DNA from: Opisthorchis felineus
Taxonomy: Eukaryota > Platyhelminthes > Trematoda > Opisthorchiida > Opisthorchiidae
NCBI GenBank assembly: GCA_004794785.1
Contig: SJOL01004272.1
Location: 1-64,000, forward strand
Direction: 5' to 3'
Length of the DNA: 64,000 bases
Part shown: positions 1 through 12,433 of the stretch, piece after piece
How positions within the stretch are numbered: the first letter of the stretch is position 1
How the letters are laid out: the number at the start of each line of letters is the position of its first letter
Translations under genes and position numbers: made by a program
Notes under the pieces: model-generated
Databases searched by the model: none
Seen by the model: the letters and a program-made list of their open reading frames with translations, nothing else
What the model was told of the DNA's origin: nothing

Positions 1-1
1 T

Positions 2-1866
2 GTTAACGTTTCTCTGCAAACTTCATTTTCTTTGCCCCTGTGCATTGAAACATCATGTTCTTTTTGTGGTCGGTTTGATTTTGCTGGGGCTATTGTTTCC
101 TCTCCCCTTGTGGATTCCGCCTTCGACCATATTGTCGATTCCTACGACGGTTTTGATTTCGCGGAATTTGCGAGTGCACCTGCGGTACCCGGTTTCGTGT
201 CTGTTGATTCGGTTCAACTTTCCCGCTGTCGTAATTTCGCTTCACAGTTCTCATTCTTTCCGGAGCAGTTGGATGCATTTTCCCAAACGCTCCCTACGGT
301 GGAGTTCGATATCCCCCATTCTTCTTTACGAGATTTGTGCTCTGTTTCCACTTCCACGGACGATTTGCCGTCGTTCTCTTCCTTGCTTTTGCAGAGTGTA
401 AGCGTCACCGATTTTAGGGAGCTCATGGTTGAACATTATTATTATGCTCCCGCGCGGGAGCCGATTCTGGTTTCCGATTTCTCGGTTCAGGTCGCACCAT
501 CTATTCGTCATCTTGTTTCGGGGATGTTTGGCTTTGAACACCTTTCCTCCAACGAGTTGTCGGTGATAAGGTCTACTCTGTTGAGATACTTTAATTTTGA
601 TGCTTACCGTGCCGGGCTGCGCTCTGAGAGAACTCGTGAGGTTGCTTGTTCTTCAGAGGACTGGAGGCCGCAAGACAGTACCTTATATCTTTCCAAATTG
701 CATTCTGGTCTTGTTGCGGAGGTGGGGTTACAGGCCCATCGTAACGTTGGCCTTCAAGAACCTATCACACAATCGGACTTTATGGAAGTTCTGGAAACTT
801 TTCGTTCACTTTCCTCAAATCAGCAATTTTACACTGTCCGCCACCGTCATGGATTATTAAAAGATAAGGCATGCTTTAAAAAGGAACAGCCGAGATGTTT
901 GGCGGATATTGGCATACAGGTCGAAAGTTCAATAACCATATCGGACTTTAATCTTGACTCCCCGGAATACCGATCAGGCTCACCGGAAAGCACTGCGAAT
1001 ACTTACGAAAATTACCTCCTTCGCAATAGGCTTGGACAAATTTGCGAACAGCAGTCCCATATGGCACCGCTTGTATGTCCTGCTGCTACACAAACTGAGG
1101 CGGAGAGTTTTGTGGGGTTTTTCTCAACGCATGAAGTTCCATATGAATCCTTCGAGACATATGAACGCCGTCTACTCAGAGATGAAGTCGCTGAAACTTT
1201 CACGCAGTTGGATTCGGAAACTGAGATAACGGATAATGGAAGATATGATGAGAAAGAATTGCACGATATAACTGAAGAAGTCACGGAAAGGAATCGTAAG
1301 CGCATCTTCAGTAAGGTACAGATAACTGAGGAGGTTACAGACGATACAGAACTTGTTGTCTGTGAACTTGGAATCCAGGCCGATCTGCAATATGCTGAAG
1401 CCGAACCCTTTACTACGCTAGACACACGGCCATCATCACAACCCTTGTGGACCAGGGCACGGGGAAATCAAACCGATCCAATAAACCTTTCCGCTCTGAA
1501 AAGCTCGTCCGATTTTGGGTGGGCTGATCCGGACCTATATGCTGTCATTTTAGCAGGTATAGCTGCGAACAGACAGAGGGATTATGATAGCGGTGGTCTT
1601 TCTGGGGATGTGGGAGTGGGCGGTACTGACAGGAGAACTGATATCTGGGCCACACAAGGCCGCGAGAGTCCGAAAATAATGATTACTATTGGATGTCAGA
1701 CCAGCTTATCAGGTATTGTTCCAGACAGGGAGCCGATGACGTGGACTGACGTGCCGAAACCAAGCCAGGCTCCCTTGAAAAAAAGAAGGACGGACTTTGG
1801 TGGCCAAGAAACTTTGGTGCGTCGTCTATCATTTACGAGCAGCCAAGATAGCAGGGAATCTCCAAC
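2..1866 (+). CDS. Plakin/spectraplakin-like protein, internal exon with Q-motif ladder (partial)
   Basis: This 621-codon exon is open from the left edge, so the gene starts upstream; the TTG at 32 is an internal Leu codon, not a start. It ends at a GTAAGT donor (1867-1872) after two bases of a Thr codon, and the next exon at 6546 supplies the matching third base. The sequence is Ser/Thr/Asp/Phe rich with no membrane segment or signal peptide. It carries recurring short segments of the form G-x-Q-x, such as DIGIQVES (about 904-930), AATQTEAE (about 1081), ELGIQADL (about 1366), RGNQTDPI (about 1459) and TIGCQTSL (about 1684). It also has repeated [ST]DF motifs, often 5 to 14 residues after a Q motif. 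These resemble LC8 dynein light chain docking sites (known motif class; binding here is inferred). The plakin assignment comes only from the downstream exon; this exon alone would not be recognised. Confidence 0.8.
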
Positions 1867-2220
1867 GTAAGTTTCAAACTTTGTTGCACACCACAATATT
1901 TTTTTGTGAAATGCCCTAATGGTTAGTATTTTCTGACCTGCTAAAGAAAAGTGGTGCCGGTAGATGACACACTGAATTACTGATTAATTGAATGATTCAG
2001 CAGATGACTGAGCAACTTCATCACGCGGTTTTGAGGAAATTGAAATAGGCTTGAGCAAACTTCCTTTCACATACAACCCTTATGGGATAAAATAAAGAAT
2101 AGGCCTAACAAGGAAGCATACTCTTGAAATCCTAATTTTCAACGTGTGTGTGGAGCACCAAGGGTCCCTTTGATATTAATAACTCTCAGTTCAAAGTGAA
2201 ACCACAAAATTTCAATGTCA

Positions 2221-2264
<44 letters not shown>

Positions 2265-5200
2265 CAGATACGTAACCACTCTTACAGCCTTACTAGCTTC
2301 CGCAACCTATTTTCTGGTAAGTGGTTTACAAATATAGTGTATACAAACATGGACTGACCCGCCCTAAACATTTATCGTTAAATAAGACCACATATACTCT
2401 AGTACGAAACTTAATGTTCGAGATTATAATTTTGGAAGACTTTAGGATCCCCAGGATATTCCTGGAGATCCTTTAGAAGTTTTATTCGGATTACATGTAC
2501 AATGTACAGTTAAGTATCCCCGAAAGAATTTAGTGAATTCTTAGCACACAATAAGTGACGGTAGATGATTGAATATCGTCTTCACAGAAACAGGCAAGTT
2601 GGCGATTTGTGCATTTGGTTTAATAATGATTGCCAGATATATCATAAATTTGGAGCCCATCTGGATTACGGATCTGAAGGTCTTCAGTTTGGCTAGGGTA
2701 TATTCAAGCCTACGCACAACTGGGACGTGGCTGAGAATGGTAAGATGATTCTATTTTACATCTCTTATGTCTAAATGGAGCAACTTGATTCAATATGTCT
2801 GGCCCTAAGAAAGCAGACTTCATGAAACTCGACTCATTTTACGCGTTCTTATAATAAAAGTGACGTTCTGTTCACTACTGAAGCTGCTAGACTCAGTTGA
2901 GATAGACAAACTGAGTGCATTCTAACAGCTGGAAAAGTTAGGGCAATCAGATTCGGATGAAGCGAATTTGCGATTTCAAAACTAAACTTCCACAATGACC
3001 CTCATCATAATCACACACGTTAGGGTTTCTTCAGGATCTTCGTTGGAAAGACTTATATTAAGTTTTCCTAATAAGATTTTGCTTAGATAGCGCGTGGTTT
3101 GGAACTTTTAGGGGTATATTGACCACAGGTTAGTTCAACTCATTTTTGTCTAATGTGGACAGAAATAAGGAAAGGTCGTCAGATGTTCTGCAAAATGTGC
3201 TGGTGGGTAGTGAAGAAAAGCTTCAGGTAAACGGTTGCTAGATGGATACCTGATGTTCAGTCCAGCTGATAAGCGAGTAAAATTTAAAGTTCGGTTTGAC
3301 TCTTTTCTTGGTAGCTGAAAAGGAAATCACGTGGTACAAGCCAAATGAAGTCGTAGTCACCGGTAGAAGACCCTGTAAGGAACTCACAACTACTTAGAAG
3401 CAGGCGCACTGTCAAGAGTTCACCAATAAACCACGCAAAGCCGCCTGTCTAATACTATCCTAAACTCTGAATTCTTTTCACACTTTCACTGTTGAGGCTG
3501 AAACAAACGATTGTACGGATGGAAATATTGTGAAGCGAAGTGAACGAGTCACATCCTGCAACAGTAAAGATAAACGCTAATTAATGCTTTGCATCCGTCT
3601 TGCAGGTAAGGCTGGAGTTAGTAGTGAGCCTGATAGGTGTCCACTGTGTAGGTCAAATAACGTTAAATACCAAACAAAGTCACAGGCGCGGTCCATCGAA
3701 AAGTAATTTTTCCACTAGATGGATTACTTCTGAACTCAAGAAGTCCTTAGATTGCTTGTTTCGGGAACCCCACATAGATTACACGTTAATTAATAGATGG
3801 GAGACTGGTGAACACTGTAATTCTAGTGAAACGGTCACGTCACTATATTCGATTCACCAAGATCGTATAGACTGATGATAGACCGGAGGAAGAGTGAATG
3901 TGTACAGGTTATCGCTCGCATTGGGCGAGCACAACCGGCTGGACTGGACGCAGCATACTCATCACATATGAGTAAAGGGCACTTTTGGAGAAATTGCTTC
4001 GGAAAGAAGCCTCAATGAACACTTTCGTACGCTGATCAAGTTATATGAGGCAGTGGAGACGATAATGGTATTCGGAAAGTCAGACAACACCGGAGAAATT
4101 CACTGTGGCATACGGTCGTAGTTTAAAGTTTCAAGTTGAAGTCAAAACGCTCAGGTGACCGGTGACATCAAAAGTTGTGTTTTTATGTGTTTCATACACC
4201 CGTCCACCCCTGCGTCCACTTGCCAGTCAGACGACCAACGATGAAAACATTTGCGAGGATCATATGACTACCTCATTAGGGGAAGCACTTGTGAGCACGT
4301 TTTCGGAACAAGATGCTATAAAACTACGCGATAGAATCTTCGGTTAAGGGACATCCCTTTTAACATATCTGAAAGTAACATGTTGGTTTTGGACCAAGAT
4401 ATTAAGCTGCAGAAAGTCACCAATGAGTAACCATTAACTGGAGATAAAAGGATTTTCGAAAAACAATGGTCTTTAGGAACTGTCACCATGACTATGTTCA
4501 GACTGCATATAAGTTGGGATTAAAACCACTGAAATCATTCAAACTTATCGATATTCGAATTAAAAATGTCTTATTTCTATGGCTGTTCAGCTCAAACTCC
4601 AACTACGTAGGGTAACTGAGCGCTGTGGGACTGTAATATAAACGTTGCGAAATCAATCGACTGGAGATACCCGTGGAGGTCATGATCACCACAAAGGTGG
4701 GGAACAAAGCTTGGCTACGAACTCGCAGCTCTATATGGAACTAGACCTAAATCACGTGCACAGGTGTAAAAGACGGCGGTGGAAGTTACGCAGGTCAATG
4801 GGTCATGGTGTAAAATGGATGTTATCACAATCAAACTAAGTCATGGGACTAGGATGGCTATTGTTCCGCTGCAAGTTCAAAAATCGTACAAGCTTCTTCT
4901 GAACAGAGCTCTGGATTTTATGGTCACAGAGGCCATCACAATTCGAATATGTTGCACATAGCTCAGTGTTTAGAAAAAATTGTACGACCGAATAAATTGC
5001 TCCGGTCTAATAATGGTGCTGCGCTCATGTGATAAAATCCAATTTAATCTGTGACCCATTGAAGAACATACCATTTTTACCCTCTGTTCCTAATTTGCTA
5101 CCACGAATTTATTTAGTCGTGCATGCGATCCACGCATAGTTCCATAAAAATTGTGATGTACCAGCCAAAAGGAAACTTAGGAGATCAACAAACACTTTTT

Positions 5201-6545
5201 CTCAGAGGATACCAGTGCATTTCCAACCACTAGGGAACATGACATCCAACAGTGGAATTTCATGGAGGTCAAGTAGTCGTAATACCATCATTTGGAATGG
5301 GATGTTCATTGTCCTTCAGAGATACTTCGAAGGCAATTTGGTTATAAGAGGAAAAGAAGAAACCATCAGGTGAAATATTTGTGGCTCAATGAGTTCCAAG
5401 ACAATGAATGGGAGAAAAATTGCAGAAATATAACAACACATAAGCCTTCCTTCTTGACAAATAAAGTCGCTACTTCCCGATACTGGTCTCACTCCAGGCT
5501 TGAGTTTTAGTGGCCTAGACAAGTGTTACGAACGATTAAGTTAGAGAATGGAAGCTTGTGTTCAAATTTGCTGTTTGGTTTTTACGCATACAATGTATTT
5601 AAATTACCAATTAATGTGGAAAACACTGGAATTCAAAGCAACTTTGTCACTTGAATGGACGTAGTTGAGCTTTAGAAAAAGAACTTTACTATCCAGACAA
5701 TTCAGTGGTAGTGAACGTGGCACTACACAACAGTCGACAATTGAGTCACGAATGAACATTTAGCATGGCCTCCTGCACTCAAAATTTCAACCATTAAAGA
5801 AGCACTCGGGAGTTTCATTTTGTTTGAAACCGCCTGTGTTTACGTCCACTCAATTTCCATTTCACAGTTTTATCCTTCTGGAGAGACTAATATCAAGAGG
5901 TGACATTTTGCATCAGTCCTTTTAAACTGTTCTCTGCACAGAGGCATAACGGTGTTGACGAATTACTGATTCATGATATGACCGTTTTCTCATGAACTAT
6001 GCTTTTTACATGTAGTGTAAATGCTCTTCTCTAAAACAACTCTATGGACAAAGTATATCGACAGGATACCATGCATGCCAAGAATGACGGTTTACCATCA
6101 ACACGATATATGATTTTGAAGTCCCGCATGTAAACTATATTGAACCTCAAATCAGGCTTCAAATAGCTAGTTTGTTAAGGTCTAAATAATGGTATTTTAT
6201 GGACTTACTTATCTATATTTATACCATTGCGTAAATCTGCATTTATATCCTACGTTTTAGCTTGACTGGGCCATATGCATTGTCGTTGGTAATGTCTTCC
6301 CAAGCATCCACCATTTCAAACTTTTATTTTTGCCTTCTGTAAGGATTAATGTTCAAATAGGATTCAACACACTTTTTAGCTAAACAGGAGTTGTTGCCGC
6401 CTCCGTTTTGCGGGTCTGTTTGCAGGGAAAAAAGTGACAACGTAATGTCAGTTGGTTGCTGTCCGTCTAACACCGTATTATGCTAGTTTATCATTTATTG
6501 TTTGCTGTCAAAGCCACCGGCTGTTCCTCACACTTGCTCTTACAG
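1867..6545 (+). other. Intron of the plakin-like gene
   Basis: The intron is bounded by GTAAGT at 1867 and a pyrimidine tract ending CTTACAG at 6545. The split codon (AC + A) keeps both long frames joined, which strongly supports splicing. The 4.7 kb interior has only short open stretches and the TA microsatellite. Around 4645-4961 two short frames carry a VNG-x-x-C-K-M-D string faintly like a Gypsy protease start, but no catalytic DTG/DSG follows. I see no confident gene inside it. Confidence 0.75.
2224..2263. repeat. (TA)20 microsatellite
   Basis: Forty bases of uninterrupted TA dinucleotide lie inside the plakin-like gene intron. Such tracts are usually length-polymorphic. Confidence 0.97.
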
Positions 6546-7788
6546 ATCGTTGATAATTGTTCAGCTGAGGCAACGCATAATACAATACGAACTATTTGAG
6601 GCCCGAAGTAGTTTTCCTGAAGCAAGCTGGAACAATATACGCGAAGTAGCTAGCCCTACAACAGGACTGTTCGCCCCAGTTGCCACTGCTCTTCGACGGG
6701 GTTGGATAAGCTTGGGAGACAGAAACGAATACATCAATCCGGCTACAGGTGAAACAATGTCCCTTGCTGCTGCCTATCAGCTGGGGCGTATACGGCTTGC
6801 AAGCACTCCAATGAATTCTCAAAGAGGTCACGGGCACGCCGTTTCTGAACTAATACTCATTGAACGTACGTGTTTCAACTGGCGCAAAGTCCGCCTGGTC
6901 AGCATCGTCGATACCGCAAGGGGTGACACATTGGAACCAGAAGCAGCCAGAGATATTGGTATCCTAGAGGTCACTGGAAACGAGATCCGGTTTTTAGATA
7001 CAATGACAAACACTTGGCTAACCATTGAAGAGGGCGTCGGTAGACAAATGATTGAAGTTGTGGACGTTGAGACCTCAGCTGATACATCTTCCACAGAAGA
7101 AGAGGAACCAGCTAGCTGCCGAGTGTTCTTTTTGACGCAGCTCTGTCCGGGTGGAGAACCCAGTGCATGGATGTCTCCAATGGAAGCCGAGCGGTTTGGT
7201 TTGTTCAACTGGGAAACAGGGGATGTGGCTGCAGATTGGCCAGCAAGACCATTGCTAAGCGATTCTGATCCAACTGGGCAATGGCCTCTCAGTGCTTTCA
7301 TTCCCACCAAATGGTGCTCCTTCTTGACTGCAAGACATGCAGGTTGGCTCAGGCTTGTCGAAGAACCAGACCCTAGCAAATGGATTATTACACATTCTGT
7401 ACCCTATCAAGAACCAAATGCTGTTCTTCTCTCCACCCAGGTCAATCTTGTTGCCTATACATCAGCGCAAACAACCGAGACAACAGAAGATGTGCAACAA
7501 AGGTTGCTAGCTTTGAATCGACCTCGGTCCGAAGAGGTCTATTCTCAACAACCACCAACGTCAGAGGAATTCGCAACATTACACTATTCACCACAGCTAC
7601 CTGAAACGGAAAGAAGCAGGTCTTACAACCAAGTTGAAATAGAAGAGACGTCCAATGCAACATACACAGTTCATCGCCGACAAATCCACAGACGCCCCTA
7701 TGTAACCAGCCGACAGCGATATCCTTCTGGTGGGAATCCGCCGTCTTCTGGCTCTATTTCTCCTAAACAATTGCAAAGGAGATCGTAG
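6546..7788 (+). CDS. Plakin/spectraplakin-like protein, C-terminal exon with plakin repeats
   Basis: The exon follows a pyrimidine-rich acceptor ending TTACAG (6545). It completes a Thr codon split with the exon ending at 1866 and then encodes 413 residues to a TAG at 7786-7788. The first third contains a good plakin (plectin) repeat: INPATGETMSLAAAYQLGRI at about 6733-6795, preceded by ALRRGWISL. It matches the family pattern D/N-P-x-T-G-E-x-[LM]-S with a following helix. More diverged repeats are seen at about 6895-7060 (around FLDTMTNTWLTIEEGVGRQM) and about 7150-7225 (around MSPMEAERFGLFNWETGD). An acidic Ser/Glu cluster lies at about 7070-7115. The last 100 residues are low-complexity, Pro/Ser/Arg-rich and basic. 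In known plakins such repeats bind intermediate filaments or lie at junctions. Ending shortly after the repeats would suit a VAB-10A/Shot-like plakin-repeat isoform, but that orthology is inference. No spectrin repeats are visible here. Confidence 0.75.
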
Positions 7789-10700
7789 CAATCTGAATAT
7801 CTCTTGCTAACCGTATTATCGCTATGAGCCCATGAAAACCGAAGACTCCAAGGAATTACTAGCACAATGAAATGTGTTTTACTTTGTGCATAATGGAATG
7901 AATTCTGCCTTTAAAATGTATGAACTTTGTGTATTTTCTAAACGTTTCGTTAAACTTTTCTCTACGGTTCATACATCGTTACTATGCGGAATTGAGCTTT
8001 TTGCACTCAACGCGCCGTTCAGCAGTAAGATGCTTAAATTTACAGTAAGTTGTCGGTCAGCCTACACGAATTCTAGCTGACTGGTAAGCGGTTTGTTGGA
8101 AATCTCACAGAGATGGCAACAAACAGACAGAAACAGATACCTCTCAGAAATTAGCCCACGCGCGAAGTGTCGACGAACCTCTTCAACTGGATTGACTCCA
8201 TAGAAGAAACAATCTTTTTTGCATTTGGTTAAAGAAAACAAGAGCCACCAAGACTGGGTTAGGAACCAGAAGATGCTGTAAGTTTTTTCAGCAAAAACGA
8301 ACAGGCTGAGCACTCTGATGATAAATTCTCTCAAGTATCCTTGTTAGGAACTTCAAGATGCTAAATTCTATTACCATTATAAACTGAACTTTTATGTGTG
8401 TGGATAGTTTTACTGGTGTTGACCACTTTTATGGTGAACAACAGGAAGTACACTTTCAGTTGAGTGAGCGAGAGCAATGATTTGCAATGGTTTATGGTAA
8501 TTATGTCGGAGGAAGCGCAGCAATGCTGGTATATAAGAAGTTGAAGCTCGGAGAAAATAGAATAAGTCAAAACAGGAGGAACGATAGAATTTAAAAATTC
8601 ATCGTAGGTCAACGGAATAGAATGGCTCATGTTTATCGATTGAAAAGTGCACGAACGAACTTACGCTCACCAAAATAAACAATAGTGGGTTCATCCCATC
8701 AGCTGCAGCTGTATCGCAAAGTATCGTTCTCGGGTGAAGAAGCAGACGATGTTCAATAATGCCGTTTACTGCGAACCACCTCACAGACACGGATTATTTC
8801 ATTAGCGAAGATGCTTCCCTTGAAAAGACTCCTTGTTTTGGGCTATGGATCGTACAGTTCTCTATGACTGTTAAATTTTTTGGACGAAGTAGGGCGGAAT
8901 TTATGCCAGCCTCTCAAATTCAACTCACGCATACCTTTAGGAAAGACATCATGTTGTCACCCATGTTGGATATCCGGATCAGCGTGAAGTAAGCAGTTAT
9001 AAGATAGAGAGTTTTATTGGAGCGATTTATAGCTCCATACCATACGAACCTTTGGGTTCCGGTAAAGTATTTTGCGTAGGGGAACGCGATGGAAAATGCC
9101 ATCGACCTAAGTTTTATTCACAAATCAAAAGTTCTTGCTTCATGTCTTCCTTATAGATGCACGAGGAACATTTTGTTTGTTGATATGTGCCGGACTATTT
9201 GGGATTTTTCAAATGTTTCACTAAACATGTCATATCTCGCCCCGTCGCGATATTTTTTTAAACTGTATCCCAATTCTCTGTAGGCATATCTACAGGATAC
9301 GTGCCGATTTTTGCTTGAGGTTATCCGACATAGTCTACTACATGGGAGTTTGGAGTATCTGCCGGAGCCCCAGTGAATGAGACATGAGCCATGATGTAGC
9401 TTGTTACTGGTGTGTCTGTGTGCGAGACTCTCCACGAGAATCTGACTTGGCAACAAAATTCGCAGGAGTGGCACCAGCCAAAATAACGGGTTTATCGGTC
9501 CGAGCTTTTTTGGGCGCTGACCGATTGCCAATGACTTGTGAAATATATCAGTTATACGTCTGCATTTGGAGTTGCTATTAAATAACCTTGTTCTTTCAGG
9601 CTTTGGAGCCACATGTCTTTTGCACCGACTTAGAATCATTACTCCGAGTCGAGTATTTCAAAATGTTTCTCTAAAATGCCAACATACTGATTTTTGGGAA
9701 AGACAGCTGACGTTCCATTAGTCAGCAACATAGTTGACTTACTAAAAAAGCATCCACTTATCACAACTGAAGAATGATAACATAGACAAGTTCTGGTGGT
9801 TTAGCGAGTTTGCTTTGCAATAAATAACCATGATATACACTGCGGAACACTAGAGGTTCATATATTTCGACCAGTTGGTTAGTGACTTCCTCAGAGTTCA
9901 TCCCTACTAGATGTACAAATTTATCCTTGAAAACACGGCAAAAGAACGAGAGGTGCTTTAATCTGCCGATTCGGAACAATTAATGAGCAACTGATCGGGA
10001 CGCGGCGAGGCAGTCAATTTGAAGGTACTCTTGTAGGGCTCCGAACCGAGTATTTGAAATGTCATCGACGATTGTATCCAATCGGGCACTCGGCTTCCCT
10101 ATGTGCAAAAACAACTCAATTTTGCACGACATCCGAAAACTGACTGTGTCTTTCTTTCCATCTCTGTATCAGTCGTATTATTTTAAGGTTTAGTGAACTT
10201 ACCCACACAACTACATTTGGTAAAAATGCGTCTGTTGATAATTCACTGAAGTACTAACTCATATCGAGAAGTGCAGCTGCGGTAATCAAAGGGATACCTT
10301 CAGCGGGGAGAAATTTATGAAGAAGGCTCTTGTAACGCTTCCAACTCTGTTAAAGAAACTCCTAGTGACAACACCCTAGGAGGGATCCCGGACGTTCGCA
10401 GCGTGAAAAAAATATAGAGATTGCTAAAAGGCATTCAGTAGCAGGTACACACCGGAGATTGTTTGCCTTTTTGCGTGACACAACACGTTTACAGTAAAGC
10501 CTTCTTCAAAATAATAATTCAATGATTTCCTGGGTTTGCCTGCGTTTCAACATTCCAAAAACAATGGAGAGGAAAGCCTTCTATTCTGTCAAATCTCCTA
10601 CTGTATCAACTAAAACTGCAGTCTCAAGGAGTACGGCAGTAAATAGGCAGAATTTGAGTTTGCGTGTGTAGCTCCTATGGTCACACAGAGCTTACTAGCC

Positions 10701-11150
10701 GCTGTAAACGAACGACTGAATAGTTCGCAGAACCTTCGAGCTCTGGGTGAAGGTCGTTAACAATGCCCTTAGCTCAGTACAAAACTGAGGTAATGTTAGA
10801 GGCAGGAGACGTATGTAGCCTCAAGTTCGAAGGATCACCTTGCGAAGCTTCTTTGGAAGTTCCGTAGCAATAGCACTTTGTTAGCAAAATATTGCCAATC
10901 GAAAGGATTTATTCTTACAAATTTGCAACTACAGTGCAAGCGGCTGTTGGCGGCCAACAGTTCAGCATTGTTAGCAATTTTGTTCTGCATAATTCGCTAG
11001 AGTTATGGAGACTGGTGCAATCCACCACGTTTATTTATGTCTTGGCATACACTGGCTGCTTACTTTTTGATATCGTAGGCATTAGCAAAAGTAATCAGAG
11101 GTATGGGTTTTGTAAACCCAGAACGACCAAGTCATCACTTTACCTCATAG
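7789..11150. other. Intergenic or 3' UTR stretch with no recognised gene
   Basis: After the plakin-like stop codon there are only short open frames on both strands. The longest is a 162-codon minus-strand frame at 9151-9639 with no recognisable domain. A good acceptor (TTGTTCTTTCAG, about 9599) is followed by a 24-codon open stretch, but no partner exon was found. Nothing repetitive was recognised. Confidence 0.5.
8674..8679 (+). promoter_or_regulatory. Possible polyadenylation signal of the plakin-like gene
   Basis: This is the first canonical AATAAA that I see downstream of the TAG at 7788. It would give a 3' UTR of about 0.9 kb. Closer variant signals could be used instead, so this is only a candidate. 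Confidence 0.25.
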
Positions 11151-11532
11151 TAAACATTTGGAAGTGTTTTCGAAGCGACTGGATACCTATTCTCATATCA
11201 TTCAGATGGCCTTGTATGCATATATCGAACTGGTTCGCAAGGGATGTACCATACTTCGACCGGATGCTTCCAAATATGACAACAGTTGGTTGACACTGTT
11301 CAAGAGAATGATTTTAGCGTCTCCACAGAGTTCTTCTGCGGCGTTTGAGGGTCTTAGAACAGAAAAGGTTATGTCACAACTGTTTAAACTTGTTATGGCA
11401 AATTCCACATTCGAAGGCCTGTCAACATGCAGTTATTTGAGGGGTTCCATGAGCTTAGCAAACAAGGTCGCGATCAATGATGTGGCCTCTTTCGCTGTAC
11501 TGTCAGGGTGTCATTGTGATTCAGATGGACAG
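11151..11532 (+). CDS. Candidate internal exon of an unidentified gene
   Basis: A 127-codon open stretch lies exactly between an acceptor (TTTACCTCATAG, ending 11150) and a consensus donor (CAG before GTGAGT at 11533). It enters with one base of a split codon and leaves in phase 0. The predicted peptide is mixed alpha-helical in composition (for example YSHIIQMALYAYIELVRKG) with no signal peptide or clear membrane segment, and I do not recognise the family. Support is the coincidence of both splice sites with an unusually long frame. A random frame of this length is possible in 64 kb, so expression evidence would be needed. Confidence 0.4.
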
Positions 11533-11742
11533 GTGAGTTGTTTCTCGCTTGATGGCTATACTGTGCCTTGGATCAGCCTGCTAAAGATTAAAATATGAAG
11601 AATAAGTCGCATGACGAATGAAATTCCCATCTGAAAAGCCATCATTCCATGAACCAATCAGCGCTTTGGATACGTGATATGGATTGCGTGGTTGAATAAT
11701 GTGTAGCTGTATCCTGTCTAAGTTTGAGTTAATCACTCTACT

Positions 11743-11895
11743 GAGCTGCCGCTCGTGGCCGGATGGTTAATTTACCCGGGAGGCCGCAGGCTGGAGACTA
11801 CCTGAAGTTTTGTGGTGTACGCACTGCTGATAAATCCCGGTAAGGATGATATGGCTGCTCAGCGCTTCTCGGTTACCAGCATAGGTTGGCTTATC
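11743..11895 (+). repeat. tRNA-headed SINE, family 1, copy A
   Basis: The segment begins CCGCTCGTGGCCGGATGGTT, like the A box of a tRNA-derived SINE. It aligns along its length with the copy at 21039-21190, including the body ending GCGCTTCTC...TTGGCTT. The B-box region is degraded (CTGGAGACTACC). SINEs of this type are mobilised by a partner LINE, plausibly the RTE family here (inference). Confidence 0.65.
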
Positions 11896-12433
11896 TTAGA
11901 GAACGTAGTCTCAGATGAAAGTTATAATTTATTCATTGAGTTGACGTTTACAAAGAACTGATCTGCAGGTGTTTTCAACCTGTTGACCGTATCTGGTAGT
12001 TCATTAGTTTACCTAGATGGATAACTTCGACTAAAATTCTGGAGCAATTCCCTGCAATGTGTTTATCTAGCAAATATATATCGCGCTGGAAGGAATCACC
12101 AATTGGAACAGTGCGGCCTTATTGTGCCGTTCTCCCGTAAGCTGCATCTTCTGTTCTCCAAAACTACACGGAAGCAGTATTCACTATACTATGAAGAATA
12201 AACGGCCAGTTGTGTGCTATCAAGTGAAGAAGAATTAGAGGCGTTGGGGGAAGTTTGTGTCTTTTGAAGTTTAACTTAATTCTATGTGAAGGTGAACACT
12301 TAGATGCAAGTAAAATGGTGTTAACCAGAGACTCAATTAAACCCCGTATTAGTAAGATTCTTCAACCGCACATGCACAACGAAGGCCACATTTTGCTTCA
12401 GCTGACAAGATAGTGAAATTTTTTCCTTGACAG

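Noticed and set aside
32..1870. TTG at 32 as a gene start
   Set aside because: The frame is open upstream to the window edge, and the 3' end is a splice donor rather than a true stop; the exon is internal.
4645..4961. Gypsy-type protease or gag remnant in the plakin intron
   Set aside because: There is only a faint VNG-x-x-C-x-M-D resemblance; no DTG/DSG triad, zinc knuckle or RT was found nearby.
6502..6545. Coding sequence between the TTG at 6502 and 6545
   Set aside because: It is the polypyrimidine tract and acceptor of the intron; splicing at 6545 restores the split codon exactly.
8599..8790. Minus-strand exon ending at GTGAGC (peptide around CDTAAADGMNPLLFIL)
   Set aside because: The peptide looks plausible, but the acceptor is poor and no partner exon was seen; not enough support for a feature.
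9151..9639. 162-codon minus-strand ORF as a gene
   Set aside because: No recognisable domain or splice context; about one ORF of this size is expected by chance in this much sequence.
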